Numbered from the stretch's first letter, positions 1-6,243 are shown. The stretch is DNA of 8,766 nt from Alphaproteobacteria bacterium (GCA_029861675.1 JAOTYV010000206.1:1-8766); one strand, 5' to 3'. Numbers and translations are program-made. Notes: generated from the sequence alone by a model not told the origin.

Positions 1-1149
1 GTCGCCATCGGCGAGCAAGGCCACGTCGGCGTCGCCTGGGCCGATCAGGCCCGGCTCGATGTTTTCTTCCAGCGTTTCGGGCCCGACGGCAAGCCGACGC
101 TACAGCGGCCGGTCAACGTCTCCCGCAGCCCGGCGACCTTTTCCTGGCTGCCGCGCATGGTCGTCGCGACCGGCAACGCGCGCGAGGTGTTTATCCTGTG
201 GCAGGAAATTATCTTTTCCGGTGGGTCGCATGGCGGCGAGATCTTCTTCGCGCGTTCGGGCGACGGTGGCAAGACCTTCGGCCAACCGGTGAACCTGTCG
301 AATTCCCTCGCCGGCGACGGCAAGGGCCGCCTTACCGAGCGCTATTGGGACAACGGAAGCCTGGACCTAATCATAGGTCCCGCGGGTGTGCTCTACGCCG
401 CGTGGACGGAATATGACGGGCGCCTGTGGTTCAGCCGGTCCACGGATCGGGGTAAATCCTTCTCCCGTCCGCAGCGCATTGCCAGCGGACCGGACGCAAA
501 GCCGGCACGCGGCCCGTCCCTGGCCGCAGCCGCTGAGACCGTATATCTCGCCTGGACGGTCGGGGAGGACAAAAGCGCCGATATCCATATTGCTAGGTCA
601 GGCAACGCCGGGCGGTCGTTCGGCCCACCGCGGATCACCCTGCGGAGCAGCGGGCATTCCGACGCGCCGAAGATTGCCGTCGATGCGAAGGGAACCATCC
701 ATCTTGTTTACACGGAAAGCGCCGACGGCCCCTTTGGCCGGTATCGCATACTGTTTGCGCGATCAACGGATGGTGCACAATCCTTCGAGAAGCCACGCGA
801 TATTTCAAGCCCGCAATCCACGCAGTTCGAGAGCGTAAATTTCCCGTCTTTGAGCTTGGACGGCAATGGCAATCTATACGTCATCTGGGAACTCTACCCC
901 CGTCACAGGCGTTATTCGCAAGGTCTAGGCATGACGTACTCGAGCAACGGCGGGCAGACTTTTGCATCGCCTTCGATCATTCCGGGCAGCGTCGATCCGG
1001 CCCTCGGCAACAACGGCAGTCAGCAGGGTCTGTTGATGCGGAAAATCGCGGTGAACGGGTCGGCGGCAATTGCGGTCGTCAACAGCACCTTCAAGGCGAA
1101 GCAGGCGAGCCACATTTGGCTTTATCGTGGAAAGGCCAACCTGCGCTAG
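1..1149 (+). CDS. Asp-box (BNR/sialidase-like) repeat protein, 5' end missing
   Basis: The reading frame is open from base 1, so the gene starts before the window; 382 codons are present before the TAG at 1147-1149. The ATG at 157 is internal, because the coding pattern continues upstream of it. Five Asp-box-like repeats of the form S-x-D/N-x-G-x-x-F are visible: SGDGGKTF (256-279), STDRGKSF (439-462), SGNAGRSF (598-621), STDGAQSF (763-786) and SSNGGQTF (940-963). Most follow a strand ending in aromatic-Ala/Ser-Arg-Ser. Such repeats cap beta-propeller blades in sialidases and in many unrelated secreted glycan-binding or hydrolytic proteins. Between repeats there are typical blade strands such as VYLAWTV and LYVIWEL. 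I cannot identify the sialidase catalytic arginine triad, so enzyme activity is not claimed. A secreted or periplasmic location is likely from the family, but the N-terminus is not visible. The gene runs convergent to the CYTH gene. Confidence 0.85.
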   Translation, partial: VAIGEQGHVGVAWADQARLDVFFQRFGPDGKPTLQRPVNVSRSPATFSWLPRMVVATGNAREVFILWQEIIFSGGSHGGEIFFARSGDGGKTFGQPVNLSNSLAGDGKGRLTERYWDNGSLDLIIGPAGVLYAAWTEYDGRLWFSRSTDRGKSFSRPQRIASGPDAKPARGPSLAAAAETVYLAWTVGEDKSADIHIARSGNAGRSFGPPRITLRSSGHSDAPKIAVDAKGTIHLVYTESADGPFGRYRILFARSTDGAQSFEKPRDISSPQSTQFESVNFPSLSLDGNGNLYVIWELYPRHRRYSQGLGMTYSSNGGQTFASPSIIPGSVDPALGNNGSQQGLLMRKIAVNGSAAIAVVNSTFKAKQASHIWLYRGKANLR

Positions 1150-1215
1150 CGCGGATCACGCGGCGCGCAATTGCGGCGCGGAGACACACACCGCTACACG
1201 GTTTTGTCACATGCC

Positions 1216-1231
1216 TGGCGTTGGGACGCCA
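1216..1231. terminator. Hairpin between convergent genes, possible terminator
   Basis: TGGCGT and ACGCCA form a perfect 6-bp stem around a 4-nt loop in the 124-bp gap between two genes that face each other. No T-tract follows on either strand, so it is not a canonical intrinsic terminator. A bidirectional transcription barrier is only a guess from position. Confidence 0.2.
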
Positions 1232-1273
1232 AGTGCCCGGACCACCGGTCGCCGCGTCGACCGATCGCTCCCG

Positions 1274-1738
1274 CTACCAAGCCTTATAGGGATGCGTCAC
1301 CAAATTAGCGTTGAAATATCTGGGATCATGCGTGACCTCCTCGCCGACCCAGTCCGGCAGGGTGATCTTTTGCGCCTCATCGGTAAGCTCGACCTCGGCG
1401 ACCACGAGGCCCTCGTTGTCGCCGGCAAATTCGTCGACCTCCCAAACCAACCCTTCAAAGGGAATCCTGCGGCGGGTCTTCTCGATCAACGGTCGCGCGC
1501 ATAACGCATCAAGCATGGCGTCGGCATCGGCAACCGGAATTTCGTACTCGAACTCGGCGCGGCTTGACCCGACGGTAGGACCCTTGACCGTCATGTAGCC
1601 TTTCTCGCCGGCGATGCGCACCCGGACCGTGCATTCCTTCGCCACGGACAGATAGCCTTGCCGATACAGCGTTCCGGGTGCCAGCGTGCGCCACGCCTGT
1701 CCGGTGACCAGGAATTTACGCTCGATTTCTTGCGCCAT
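1274..1738 (-). CDS. CYTH-domain protein (triphosphate tunnel metalloenzyme family)
   Basis: This is a 154-residue protein made almost wholly of one CYTH domain. The N-terminus carries the signature E-x-E-x-K (MAQEIERKFLV; E4, E6, K8). Further charged pairs expected to line the tunnel are R39/R41 (VRVRI), K52 (MTVKG), E64/E66, K87, E100 and E115/E117 (VAEVEL). Family members bind triphosphorylated substrates with divalent metal and include tripolyphosphatases, thiamine triphosphatases and class IV adenylate cyclases. Single-domain bacterial proteins of this size are often inorganic tripolyphosphatases, so cyclase activity should not be assumed. The start at 1738 was chosen because the signature begins directly after it and GAGG stands 3 nt before it. 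The frame is open 35 codons further upstream, but that stretch is arginine-rich and unlike the family. There is no signal peptide, so it is probably cytoplasmic. The gene lies 175 bp downstream of the secreted-protein gene and may have its own promoter. Confidence 0.88.
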   Translation of the reverse strand: MAQEIERKFLVTGQAWRTLAPGTLYRQGYLSVAKECTVRVRIAGEKGYMTVKGPTVGSSRAEFEYEIPVADADAMLDALCARPLIEKTRRRIPFEGLVWEVDEFAGDNEGLVVAEVELTDEAQKITLPDWVGEEVTHDPRYFNANLVTHPYKAW

Positions 1739-1774
1739 ATGCCTCAGCCCCAACCTCGATTTCGCATCTAAGGC

Positions 1775-1802
1775 AATATCGCGATACGGTCCCCGGCGCC
1801 AA
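1775..1802 (-). promoter_or_regulatory. Possible sigma70-like promoter for the CYTH gene
   Basis: On the minus strand TTGGCG (1802-1797), a 16-nt spacer and GATATT (1780-1775) each match the sigma70 consensus at 4 of 6 positions. They lie about 37 nt before the chosen start. A 10-bp palindrome TATCGCGATA (1777-1786) overlaps the -10. Such weak matches occur often by chance. Confidence 0.2.
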
Positions 1803-1829
1803 GCGAAACCGTGTGTTCGCAGCGCCGCG

Positions 1830-1861
1830 GGCGGCCGCGACAAAATCCTGTCCCGGCCGCC
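1830..1861. repeat. Strong imperfect palindrome (13-bp arms) in intergenic region
   Basis: GGCGGCCGCGACA (1830-1842) and TGTCCCGGCCGCC (1849-1861) pair at 12 of 13 positions around a 6-nt loop. The hairpin sits between the stop of the secreted-protein gene and the start of the CYTH gene, both on the minus strand. No T-run follows on either side. It could protect or end the upstream transcript, or be one copy of a repetitive extragenic element. Part of the right arm is repeated 33 bp further on (1875-1887). Confidence 0.5.
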
Positions 1862-1913
1862 GTCCCGTGATCGGAAAATCCCGTCCCCTGGATTTCCCGG
1901 CTGCTACGCGGTC

Positions 1914-2633
1914 CTAGTAGGCATATTCGACCTTCACCAGTTCCAGCCGTTCTCCGCTCTTGATGTCCTCGATCAGCACGGCGCTGCCGACCTCCGGGCA
2001 ATAATACTTGTGCTCCTTCGAATCCGGGTCGAGCGGTGTCCAGTCATAGGTCTTGGTGCAGTTTTTAAAGGTACCGGCCTTGGTCGTGACGGTTTGACCG
2101 ACGGCGACGATCTTCACCATGTCTTCGGCTTCGCCCTTCAGATATTCTTGGCGGTAGGTGTCCCCGACCTTGTGCTTGGCCTTGATCCAGATACCGGGTT
2201 TGGCCTTCGCAACGCCGGAAATCCAAGCACCGGCATGGTCCTTGAGCTTGCCATTCTCGAAATTATCGACGTCCTCGCCGAAATACCAAACGTTGCCGTC
2301 CTTGTCCTGCACGATGAAATCCTTGGTTTCTTCGACCAGTTTCCCGTTCAGATAAGCACGGTCGAGATACACCAGCGTGTCGACACCCATGATCCGGCGC
2401 TTCTCGCCCGTGATGGAGATTTCAATCCTCTCAAGCCCGTCCTCGGTCTTCCCCTCGAAAATCATTTTCTTTCCGACCGGCATGCTGAAATACGGATTGT
2501 CGATTTTGGTCGTAAAGTCCTTGGCGTTAATCACGGGGTTGTAGGAGTCGTCGGCGACACTCGGCCCCCCGAGTATCAAAACCCCGCCGACAAACAAGCT
2601 GATGGCGGTCAGAGAGTATTTTTTGAACGTCAT
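1914..2633 (-). CDS. Secreted conserved protein of unknown function
   Basis: This 239-residue protein has a clear Sec signal peptide: positive n-region MTFKK, hydrophobic core about residues 7-22, and a probable cut after SVA near residue 27. It is therefore periplasmic or exported. The mature part is rich in beta-strand and charge, with no transmembrane segment. Recognisable stretches include INAKDFTTKIDNPYF (35-49), DGNVWYFGEDVDNFE (112-126), the GDTYRQEYLKGEAED region (157-171) and HKYYCPEVG (208-216). From memory these resemble an unnamed family found in actinobacteria and proteobacteria; I know no established function. Two cysteines (C192 and C212) flank the TYDWTPLDPDSKEHKYY segment and could form a disulfide. 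The start at 2633 is fixed by an excellent Shine-Dalgarno, GGAGGAGG at 2640-2647, 6 nt before the ATG; an ATG 18 codons upstream would bury the signal peptide. An ECF-like promoter motif at 2680-2704 suggests control by the nearby sigma factor. Confidence 0.85.
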   Translation of the reverse strand: MTFKKYSLTAISLFVGGVLILGGPSVADDSYNPVINAKDFTTKIDNPYFSMPVGKKMIFEGKTEDGLERIEISITGEKRRIMGVDTLVYLDRAYLNGKLVEETKDFIVQDKDGNVWYFGEDVDNFENGKLKDHAGAWISGVAKAKPGIWIKAKHKVGDTYRQEYLKGEAEDMVKIVAVGQTVTTKAGTFKNCTKTYDWTPLDPDSKEHKYYCPEVGSAVLIEDIKSGERLELVKVEYAY

Positions 2634-2639
2634 AACGAT

Positions 2640-2647
2640 CCTCCTCC
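2640..2647 (-). promoter_or_regulatory. Strong ribosome binding site of the secreted-protein gene
   Basis: GGAGGAGG on the minus strand sits 6 nt before the ATG at 2633. It decides this start over the in-frame ATG 54 nt upstream, and implies high translation. Confidence 0.75.
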
Positions 2648-2679
2648 AAAAGACGTCGACCATAGTGTCAGTATCACTC

Positions 2680-2704
2680 CACGACACGACAGCCGCCGTC
2701 GTTC
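2680..2704 (-). promoter_or_regulatory. Possible ECF-type promoter GAAC-N17-CGTG
   Basis: On the minus strand GAAC (2704-2701, within TTGAAC) is separated by 17 nt from CGTG (2683-2680), about 47 nt before the secreted-protein start. Many ECF sigma factors use a -35 ending in GAAC and a -10 beginning CGT with 16-17 nt between. The motif is short and may be chance, but the gene lies downstream of an ECF sigma factor on the same strand. I saw no equivalent motif before the sigma gene itself. Confidence 0.25.
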
Positions 2705-2776
2705 AACTTTCGATCGCCACGGCGAATCGCCCATGCCGCGGTATCCGATAGGTAATACGCAGCGGGGCGAGCTTTT

Positions 2777-2801
2777 CTTTCAGTTCCGCGAAAGTTTTTT
2801 T
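2777..2801 (+). terminator. Terminator-like hairpin plus T7, no matching gene
   Basis: On the plus strand CTTTC (2777-2781) and GAAAG (2790-2794) form a 5-bp stem with an 8-nt loop, directly followed by seven T (2795-2801). The shape is that of a weak intrinsic terminator, but no plus-strand gene ends here; the flanking genes are both on the minus strand. Confidence 0.2.
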
Positions 2802-2853
2802 CACAAGCCGGTTTTTGCCGACGCCTCCCCCCGGCAATCTGACCCGGCGGCAA

Positions 2854-3543
2854 TCAATCCCATTCCTCGATGGCCGTCGCGCGAAACGCACTGGGTCCGG
2901 TTTTCACGCCACGGATTGCGACAATGCCTTCGTCGAGAAGCGGTTCGGATAGCGTGACTTTTGCCGCCGCAAAGTCGACCGTCCACTCCTTGCCGCGAAA
3001 ATCCCGCAGCGTAAGCGTTCGCGCCGTGCCAACCGCCAAGACCCTGCCGCCGAGGCGACCGGTCTCGGGGGCCGACCAGCGGTCCTCCTTTGACCGGACC
3101 AGCCGCTCATAGGCGGCGACGTGGGCATTGAGGTATTGGTGAACATGCCGGCCGACATCGAAATATTGGAGCGACGCACCCAGAATGGCGCTTATCAGAA
3201 CGACACCGGCGACGACACCGCTTACGCGATAGCGGTATGCGCGCTTGGTCTTGTGCACGCCAAAGAGCGCGCTGACCATGAAGAGCACGAGAATTGCCAG
3301 CCAGACGAACGGAAGGTTTTCGAAAACATCATCGAAGGGGATTTCATCGGCCGAAATCCTGTCCGCGACAAGATAATCCAGCGCGCCATAGATAATCACC
3401 GCGACGGAGATCGCGCCGAGAACGACCGAAACGACGGCAAGCGTCCAAAATACCGAGCGTCGAGCCAGGAAATAGGCGTACGGTCGCGGCACCAGGCCGC
3501 GCTTTTCGATTTGCTCCAGTACTTTTTTCTCAAGATCCGTCAT
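2854..3543 (-). CDS. Three-helix membrane protein paired with ECF sigma factor (putative anti-sigma)
   Basis: This is a 229-residue protein. Residues 1-30 form a charged N-terminal segment (EKKVLEQIEKRGLVPRP) likely to be cytoplasmic. Membrane helices lie at about 31-58, 78-96 and 107-127, with a basic loop HKTKRAYRYR (97-106) between the last two. A soluble C-terminal part covers about 128-229 and includes a strand-rich stretch GRVLAVGTARTLTLRD (166-181) with an OB-fold-like look. With the N-terminus inside, this domain would face the periplasm. The start at 3543 has AAGAGGG 7 nt upstream; an earlier ATG 17 codons back overlaps the sigma gene. It begins 19 nt after the sigma stop, so the two are almost surely co-transcribed. 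That arrangement suggests an anti-sigma or signal-transducing role, although no zinc-binding HxxxCxxC anti-sigma motif or RskA-like domain is visible. I recall similar uncharacterised proteins beside sigma factors in other bacteria; this needs a search. Confidence 0.8.
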   Translation of the reverse strand: MTDLEKKVLEQIEKRGLVPRPYAYFLARRSVFWTLAVVSVVLGAISVAVIIYGALDYLVADRISADEIPFDDVFENLPFVWLAILVLFMVSALFGVHKTKRAYRYRVSGVVAGVVLISAILGASLQYFDVGRHVHQYLNAHVAAYERLVRSKEDRWSAPETGRLGGRVLAVGTARTLTLRDFRGKEWTVDFAAAKVTLSEPLLDEGIVAIRGVKTGPSAFRATAIEEWD

Positions 3544-3562
3544 GCGTCGACCCTCTTGATTT

Positions 3563-4138
3563 TCATGGTTTGATACCGATTGCGTCGAGGTCACGTTTCA
3601 ACCGTCTTTTTCCCCGATTGATGTAGGTGGCAACGGTTCCCATCGGCATTTCGAGGATTTCGGAGATTTCCTCATAGCTTTTCTCCTCGAGATATCGGAG
3701 CACGAAAACGTCGCGATAGCTTGGATCCAGCCCGGCAATCAATTTGCGGATCCACGTCCCGATACGCGATCGCTCAAGCACTTCCAACACGGTGGGTTCA
3801 TCCAACACGCGCTCAAGCATGAGCATCCCCTCCTCGCCCGACAGGAGGTACGGTTCGGTACGCCGCTTTCGCAGGAAGCTCATCGCCTCGTTCCGCGCGA
3901 TTCTATAGATCCAAGGACTGAACGGCCGCGACCGGTCGTAATCATTCAGGTTTACATAGACCTTGATGAAAACATCCTGCAGCACATCGTCGACCGATTG
4001 ACCGCTCGTGCCCAATAGCCGTCTGATGTATCGCGACAGCGGCGGCTCGTACCGGCGCACAATCATGGAGAATGCTTGCTTGTCGCGAAGCGCCGCCGCA
4101 ACGAGCGCGCCATCGTCGAGTGACGATTGGTGATTCAC
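3563..4138 (-). CDS. ECF-family RNA polymerase sigma factor
   Basis: This 191-residue protein has the two-domain layout of an extracytoplasmic-function sigma factor. Region 2 spans about 24-93, with DDVLQDVFIKVY (50-61; core-polymerase binding, region 2.2) and RPFSPWIYRIARNEAMSFLR (71-90; -10 recognition). A linker follows at 94-132. Region 4 spans about 133-184, with LDPSYRDVFVLRYLEE and the helix-turn-helix SYEEISEILEMPMGTVATY (154-172), which contacts the -35. Length is normal for the family, and there is no extra C-terminal domain. The start is GTG at 4138 (reverse complement of cac). It is the only start codon between the upstream in-frame stop and the conserved region, and it has no Shine-Dalgarno of its own. 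It overlaps the stop of a short leader ORF as GTGA. The next gene, 19 nt downstream, encodes a membrane protein and is its likely regulator. The ECF subgroup cannot be assigned by eye. Confidence 0.93.
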   Translation of the reverse strand: MNHQSSLDDGALVAAALRDKQAFSMIVRRYEPPLSRYIRRLLGTSGQSVDDVLQDVFIKVYVNLNDYDRSRPFSPWIYRIARNEAMSFLRKRRTEPYLLSGEEGMLMLERVLDEPTVLEVLERSRIGTWIRKLIAGLDPSYRDVFVLRYLEEKSYEEISEILEMPMGTVATYINRGKRRLKRDLDAIGIKP

Positions 4139-4167
4139 GGATTTTTCAGCGCACGTTCACGCCGCAT
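4135..4167 (-). promoter_or_regulatory. Putative 10-codon leader ORF coupled to the sigma gene
   Basis: ATG at 4167 opens a 10-codon ORF (MRRERALKNP) ending in TGA at 4137-4135. GGAG (4176-4173) stands 5 nt before this ATG, an ideal placement. Its stop shares the sequence GTGA with the GTG start of the sigma gene, which itself has only AAAAATCC upstream. The simplest reading is that ribosomes load at the leader and restart on the sigma gene (translational coupling). This is inferred; peptide production is not shown. Confidence 0.35.
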
Positions 4168-4223
4168 ATTCACTCCACGAGCTCTGTTCGGCAGCCGGAC
4201 CCGGCGCCGGCAAAATGTATCGC

Positions 4224-4253
4224 ATTCTACCTCGGCAGGCCGAGAAACTTGAA
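4224..4253 (-). promoter_or_regulatory. Possible sigma70 promoter of the sigma operon with palindromic spacer
   Basis: On the minus strand TTCAAG (4253-4248), an 18-nt spacer and TAGAAT (4229-4224) make a plausible promoter about 57 nt before the leader ATG. The spacer contains the perfect inverted repeat CTCGGC-AG-GCCGAG (4231-4244), well placed for a repressor or activator. The -10 matches 5 of 6 positions and the -35 only about half. Confidence 0.3.
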
Positions 4254-4285
4254 TTCCCCAAATAATATTGGACTTTCGGGGAGTT

Positions 4286-4298
4286 CCCGTGTCACGGG
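4286..4298. repeat. Palindrome CCCGTG-T-CACGGG
   Basis: This is a perfect 6-bp inverted repeat with a one-base centre in the divergent spacer between the sigma and YHS genes. It overlaps the end of a second inverted repeat (4251-4259 with 4278-4286). Placement suggests an operator, but the binding protein is unknown. Confidence 0.35.
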
Positions 4299-4464
4299 CG
4301 CAGACGGCGCAGAACATTGACGAAAATGGGTGAACGGCGGCCCTGCCCGCTCAATAACGCGGCCCTCATGGCGTCGTGACCGGAGATGATTTCCGTCCGG
4401 CGACGGCGCGGCTACACTCGCGCCGGAAGACCATCGCCGATCCGTATCCAATGGAGACCGACCA

Positions 4465-4917
4465 ATGCGCATCCAAATTCCCGTCTTCGCCGTGCTGTTC
4501 TTCGTCCTGTCGCTGGCGGTTCCGCCGGCCCAGGCCAAGGACCCAGTCTATACCGGCACGTTCAGCAGTCTCGCGGTCAGCGGCTACGATCCGGTCGCTT
4601 ATTTCAAGGCAGGCAAACCGGTCGAAGGATCATCCGACCACGAATTCAAGTGGAACGGCGCCACCTGGCGTTTTGCCAGCGCCGCGAACCTGGCCGCCTT
4701 CAAGGCGAACCCGCAAGGCTTTGCGCCGCAATATGGCGGCTATTGCGCCTGGGCCGTCTCACAAGGCTATACCGCGTTGACCGACCCGACCGCATGGCGC
4801 ATCGTCGACAACAAGCTCTACCTCAACTACAGCCACGGCGTTCAGCGCCAATGGGCCGAAGATATTCCGGGCAACATTGCCAAGGGCGACAAGAACTGGC
4901 CCGGGGTGCTGAAATAG
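4465..4917 (+). CDS. Secreted YHS-domain protein
   Basis: This 150-residue protein has a Sec signal peptide: MRIQ start, hydrophobic core about 5-20, cut likely after AQA at residue 24. The mature protein is a single YHS domain. The opening VSGYDPVAYF (38-47) carries the namesake turn region, followed by EFKWNGATWRFASAANLAAF (60-79), PQYGGYCAWAVSQG (88-101) and WRIVDNKLYLNYS (111-123). The tail DIPGNIAKGDKNWPGVL (133-149) is typical of the roughly 150-residue periplasmic version common in proteobacteria. YHS domains are associated with metal-handling proteins such as copper ATPases, but the secreted stand-alone form has no established function that I know of. One cysteine is present (C94). 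GGAG sits 8 nt before the ATG. The gene diverges from the sigma operon across a repeat-rich spacer and ends 17 nt from the convergent dehydrogenase gene. Confidence 0.93.
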   Translation: MRIQIPVFAVLFFVLSLAVPPAQAKDPVYTGTFSSLAVSGYDPVAYFKAGKPVEGSSDHEFKWNGATWRFASAANLAAFKANPQGFAPQYGGYCAWAVSQGYTALTDPTAWRIVDNKLYLNYSHGVQRQWAEDIPGNIAKGDKNWPGVLK

Positions 4918-4934
4918 GGACGCGACGGCGCGCC

Positions 4935-6086
4935 TCACTCCTTCAACAGGTGGCGCGAGACGATCAGGCGCATCACCTCGTTGGTGCCCTCGAGAATCTG
5001 GTGTACGCGCAGGTCGCGCAGGATGCGTTCGATCGGATACTCGCGAATATAGCCGTAGCCGCCGTGCAGTTGCAGCGCCTCGTTGACCACTTGGAAGCCC
5101 GCGTCGGTGGCGTAGCGCTTGGCCATGGCGCAATAGGCGGTGGCGTCGTCGTCGCCCCGGTCGAGCTTATGCGCCGCCCGGTGCACCATCAGCCGCGCGG
5201 CCTCCAGCTCGGTCGCCATATCGGCGAGGCGGAATTGCAGCGCCTGAAAATTGGCGAGCCGCTGGCCGAACTGCTCGCGGTCCAGCATATGCGTCCGCGC
5301 CGCTTCGAGGCACGCCCGCGCGCCGCCGATCGAGCAGGCGGCGATGTTGAGGCGGCCGCCGTCGAGCCCCTTCATGGCGATCTTGAAGCCCTCGCCTTCC
5401 GCGCCGATGCGGTTGGCGACGGGAATCCGGCAATCCTGAAAGTTCACCGCGGCGGTGGGCTGGCTGTTCCAGCCCATCTTGCGTTCCTGCTTGCCGAAGC
5501 TCAGCCCCGGCGCGCCCTTCTCCACGACCACGCAGGAGATGCCGTCCGGGCCGTCGCCGCCGGTGCGCACCATGCAGACGTAGATATCGCTGGTCGATCC
5601 GCCGGAGATGAACGCCTTCGTGCCGTTCAGCACGTAGTCTTCGCCGTCGCGGACCGCGCGCGTCTTCAACGCCGCCGCGTCGGAACCGGAGCCGGGCTCG
5701 GTCAGGCAATAGCTGGCGAAGTGTTCCATGGTCATCAGCTTCGGCAACCAGGCCGTGCGTTGCGCATCGGCGCCGAAACTGTCGATCATCCAGCTCGCCA
5801 TATTGTGGATCGAGATATAGGCGGCGGTCGACGGGCAGGCCGCCGCCAGCTCCTCGAAGATCACCGTCGCGTCGCGCCGCGTCAGCTCCGAGCCGCCGTG
5901 ACCGCCCTTGACGTAAATGCCGGCGAACCCAAGCGCCGCCGCCTTGCGCAGCGCATCGACCGGGAACACGCGATCCTCGTCCCATTCCGCGGCATGCGGC
6001 GCCATTTCCGCTTCGGCGAAGCCGCGCGCCACATCCCGGAACGCGCGCTGTTCCTCGCTGAGGTCGAAGGACGGATCGAAGGTCAT
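4935..6086 (-). CDS. Isobutyryl-CoA dehydrogenase-type acyl-CoA dehydrogenase
   Basis: This 383-residue flavoenzyme has full family length. Such enzymes oxidise acyl-CoA at the alpha-beta bond and pass electrons from FAD to electron-transfer flavoprotein. The N-terminal helical domain covers about 1-125. The FAD signature [19 protein letters not shown] lies at 124-142, followed by [10 protein letters not shown] (153-162). The C-terminal helical domain has [21 protein letters not shown] (338-358). [12 protein letters not shown] (362-373) carries the catalytic base, which by family position is E366. The stretches [30 protein letters not shown] and [14 protein letters not shown] closely resemble, from memory, human ACAD8 (isobutyryl-CoA dehydrogenase). 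This supports a role in valine breakdown (isobutyryl-CoA to methacrylyl-CoA); a relaxed short/branched-chain range is possible. No other valine-pathway gene is in view. The ATG at 6086 is the first start in frame; its ribosome-binding site is weak. GC content looks higher than in the sigma operon. Confidence 0.93.
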   Translation of the reverse strand: MTFDPSFDLSEEQRAFRDVARGFAEAEMAPHAAEWDEDRVFPVDALRKAAALGFAGIYVKGGHGGSELTRRDATVIFEELAAACPSTAAYISIHNMASWMIDSFGADAQRTAWLPKLMTMEHFASYCLTEPGSGSDAAALKTRAVRDGEDYVLNGTKAFISGGSTSDIYVCMVRTGGDGPDGISCVVVEKGAPGLSFGKQERKMGWNSQPTAAVNFQDCRIPVANRIGAEGEGFKIAMKGLDGGRLNIAACSIGGARACLEAARTHMLDREQFGQRLANFQALQFRLADMATELEAARLMVHRAAHKLDRGDDDATAYCAMAKRYATDAGFQVVNEALQLHGGYGYIREYPIERILRDLRVHQILEGTNEVMRLIVSRHLLKE

Positions 6087-6243
6087 GATGCGACCGTGTC
6101 TGGTTTGGCCATCAATACTAGCAGGAGACCCAAGAACCGCCTAAGCCCACTGTTCAGAAATAGTACAGACAGTGATAATGTTAATTCCCCTGTCCCATGT
6201 CTTCCCTTTGATGGGTTTTAGCACGTCCGCGACCGGCGATGGC

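Larger units (their letters stand above)
4139..4464. other. 326-bp divergent regulatory spacer, sigma gene / YHS gene
   Basis: This spacer separates two genes reading outward and should hold promoters for both. It contains the leader ORF (4135-4167), the 10-bp palindrome CCGGCGCCGG (4201-4210) and the palindrome CTCGGC-AG-GCCGAG (4231-4244). It also contains CCCGTG-T-CACGGG (4286-4298) and a longer inverted pair GAATTCCCC (4251-4259) / GGGGAGTTC (4278-4286, 8 of 9 pairing) around an AT-rich centre. For the plus gene I see only a poor sigma70 match, TACACT at 4413-4418 with TTTCCG 17 nt before it. No further gene is supported here. Confidence 0.6.

Noticed and set aside
1739..1843. N-terminal extension of the CYTH gene to the ATG at 1843
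   Set aside because: The family signature starts immediately after the ATG at 1738, and the extra 35 residues are unlike any CYTH N-terminus.
2703..2801. A possible 33-residue ORF on the minus strand beginning GTG (MKKTFAELKEKLAPLRI...)
   Set aside because: It looks somewhat protein-like, but it has no Shine-Dalgarno at a useful distance, no strong third-position GC bias and no recognised family.
1686..2957. A 423-codon plus-strand open frame
   Set aside because: It is antisense to the CYTH start, the secreted-protein gene and the end of the membrane-protein gene. The opposite strand has a signal peptide, strong SD and family-like motifs, so this is a shadow.
5167..5985. A 272-codon minus-strand open frame in another phase inside the dehydrogenase gene
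   Set aside because: Arg/Gly-rich out-of-frame reading of a strongly conserved enzyme gene.
4386..6221. A 611-codon plus-strand open frame across the YHS and dehydrogenase genes
   Set aside because: It overlaps the YHS gene out of frame and lies antisense to a clear acyl-CoA dehydrogenase. Its composition (Arg/His/Ala-rich) is that of a mirror frame in GC-rich DNA.
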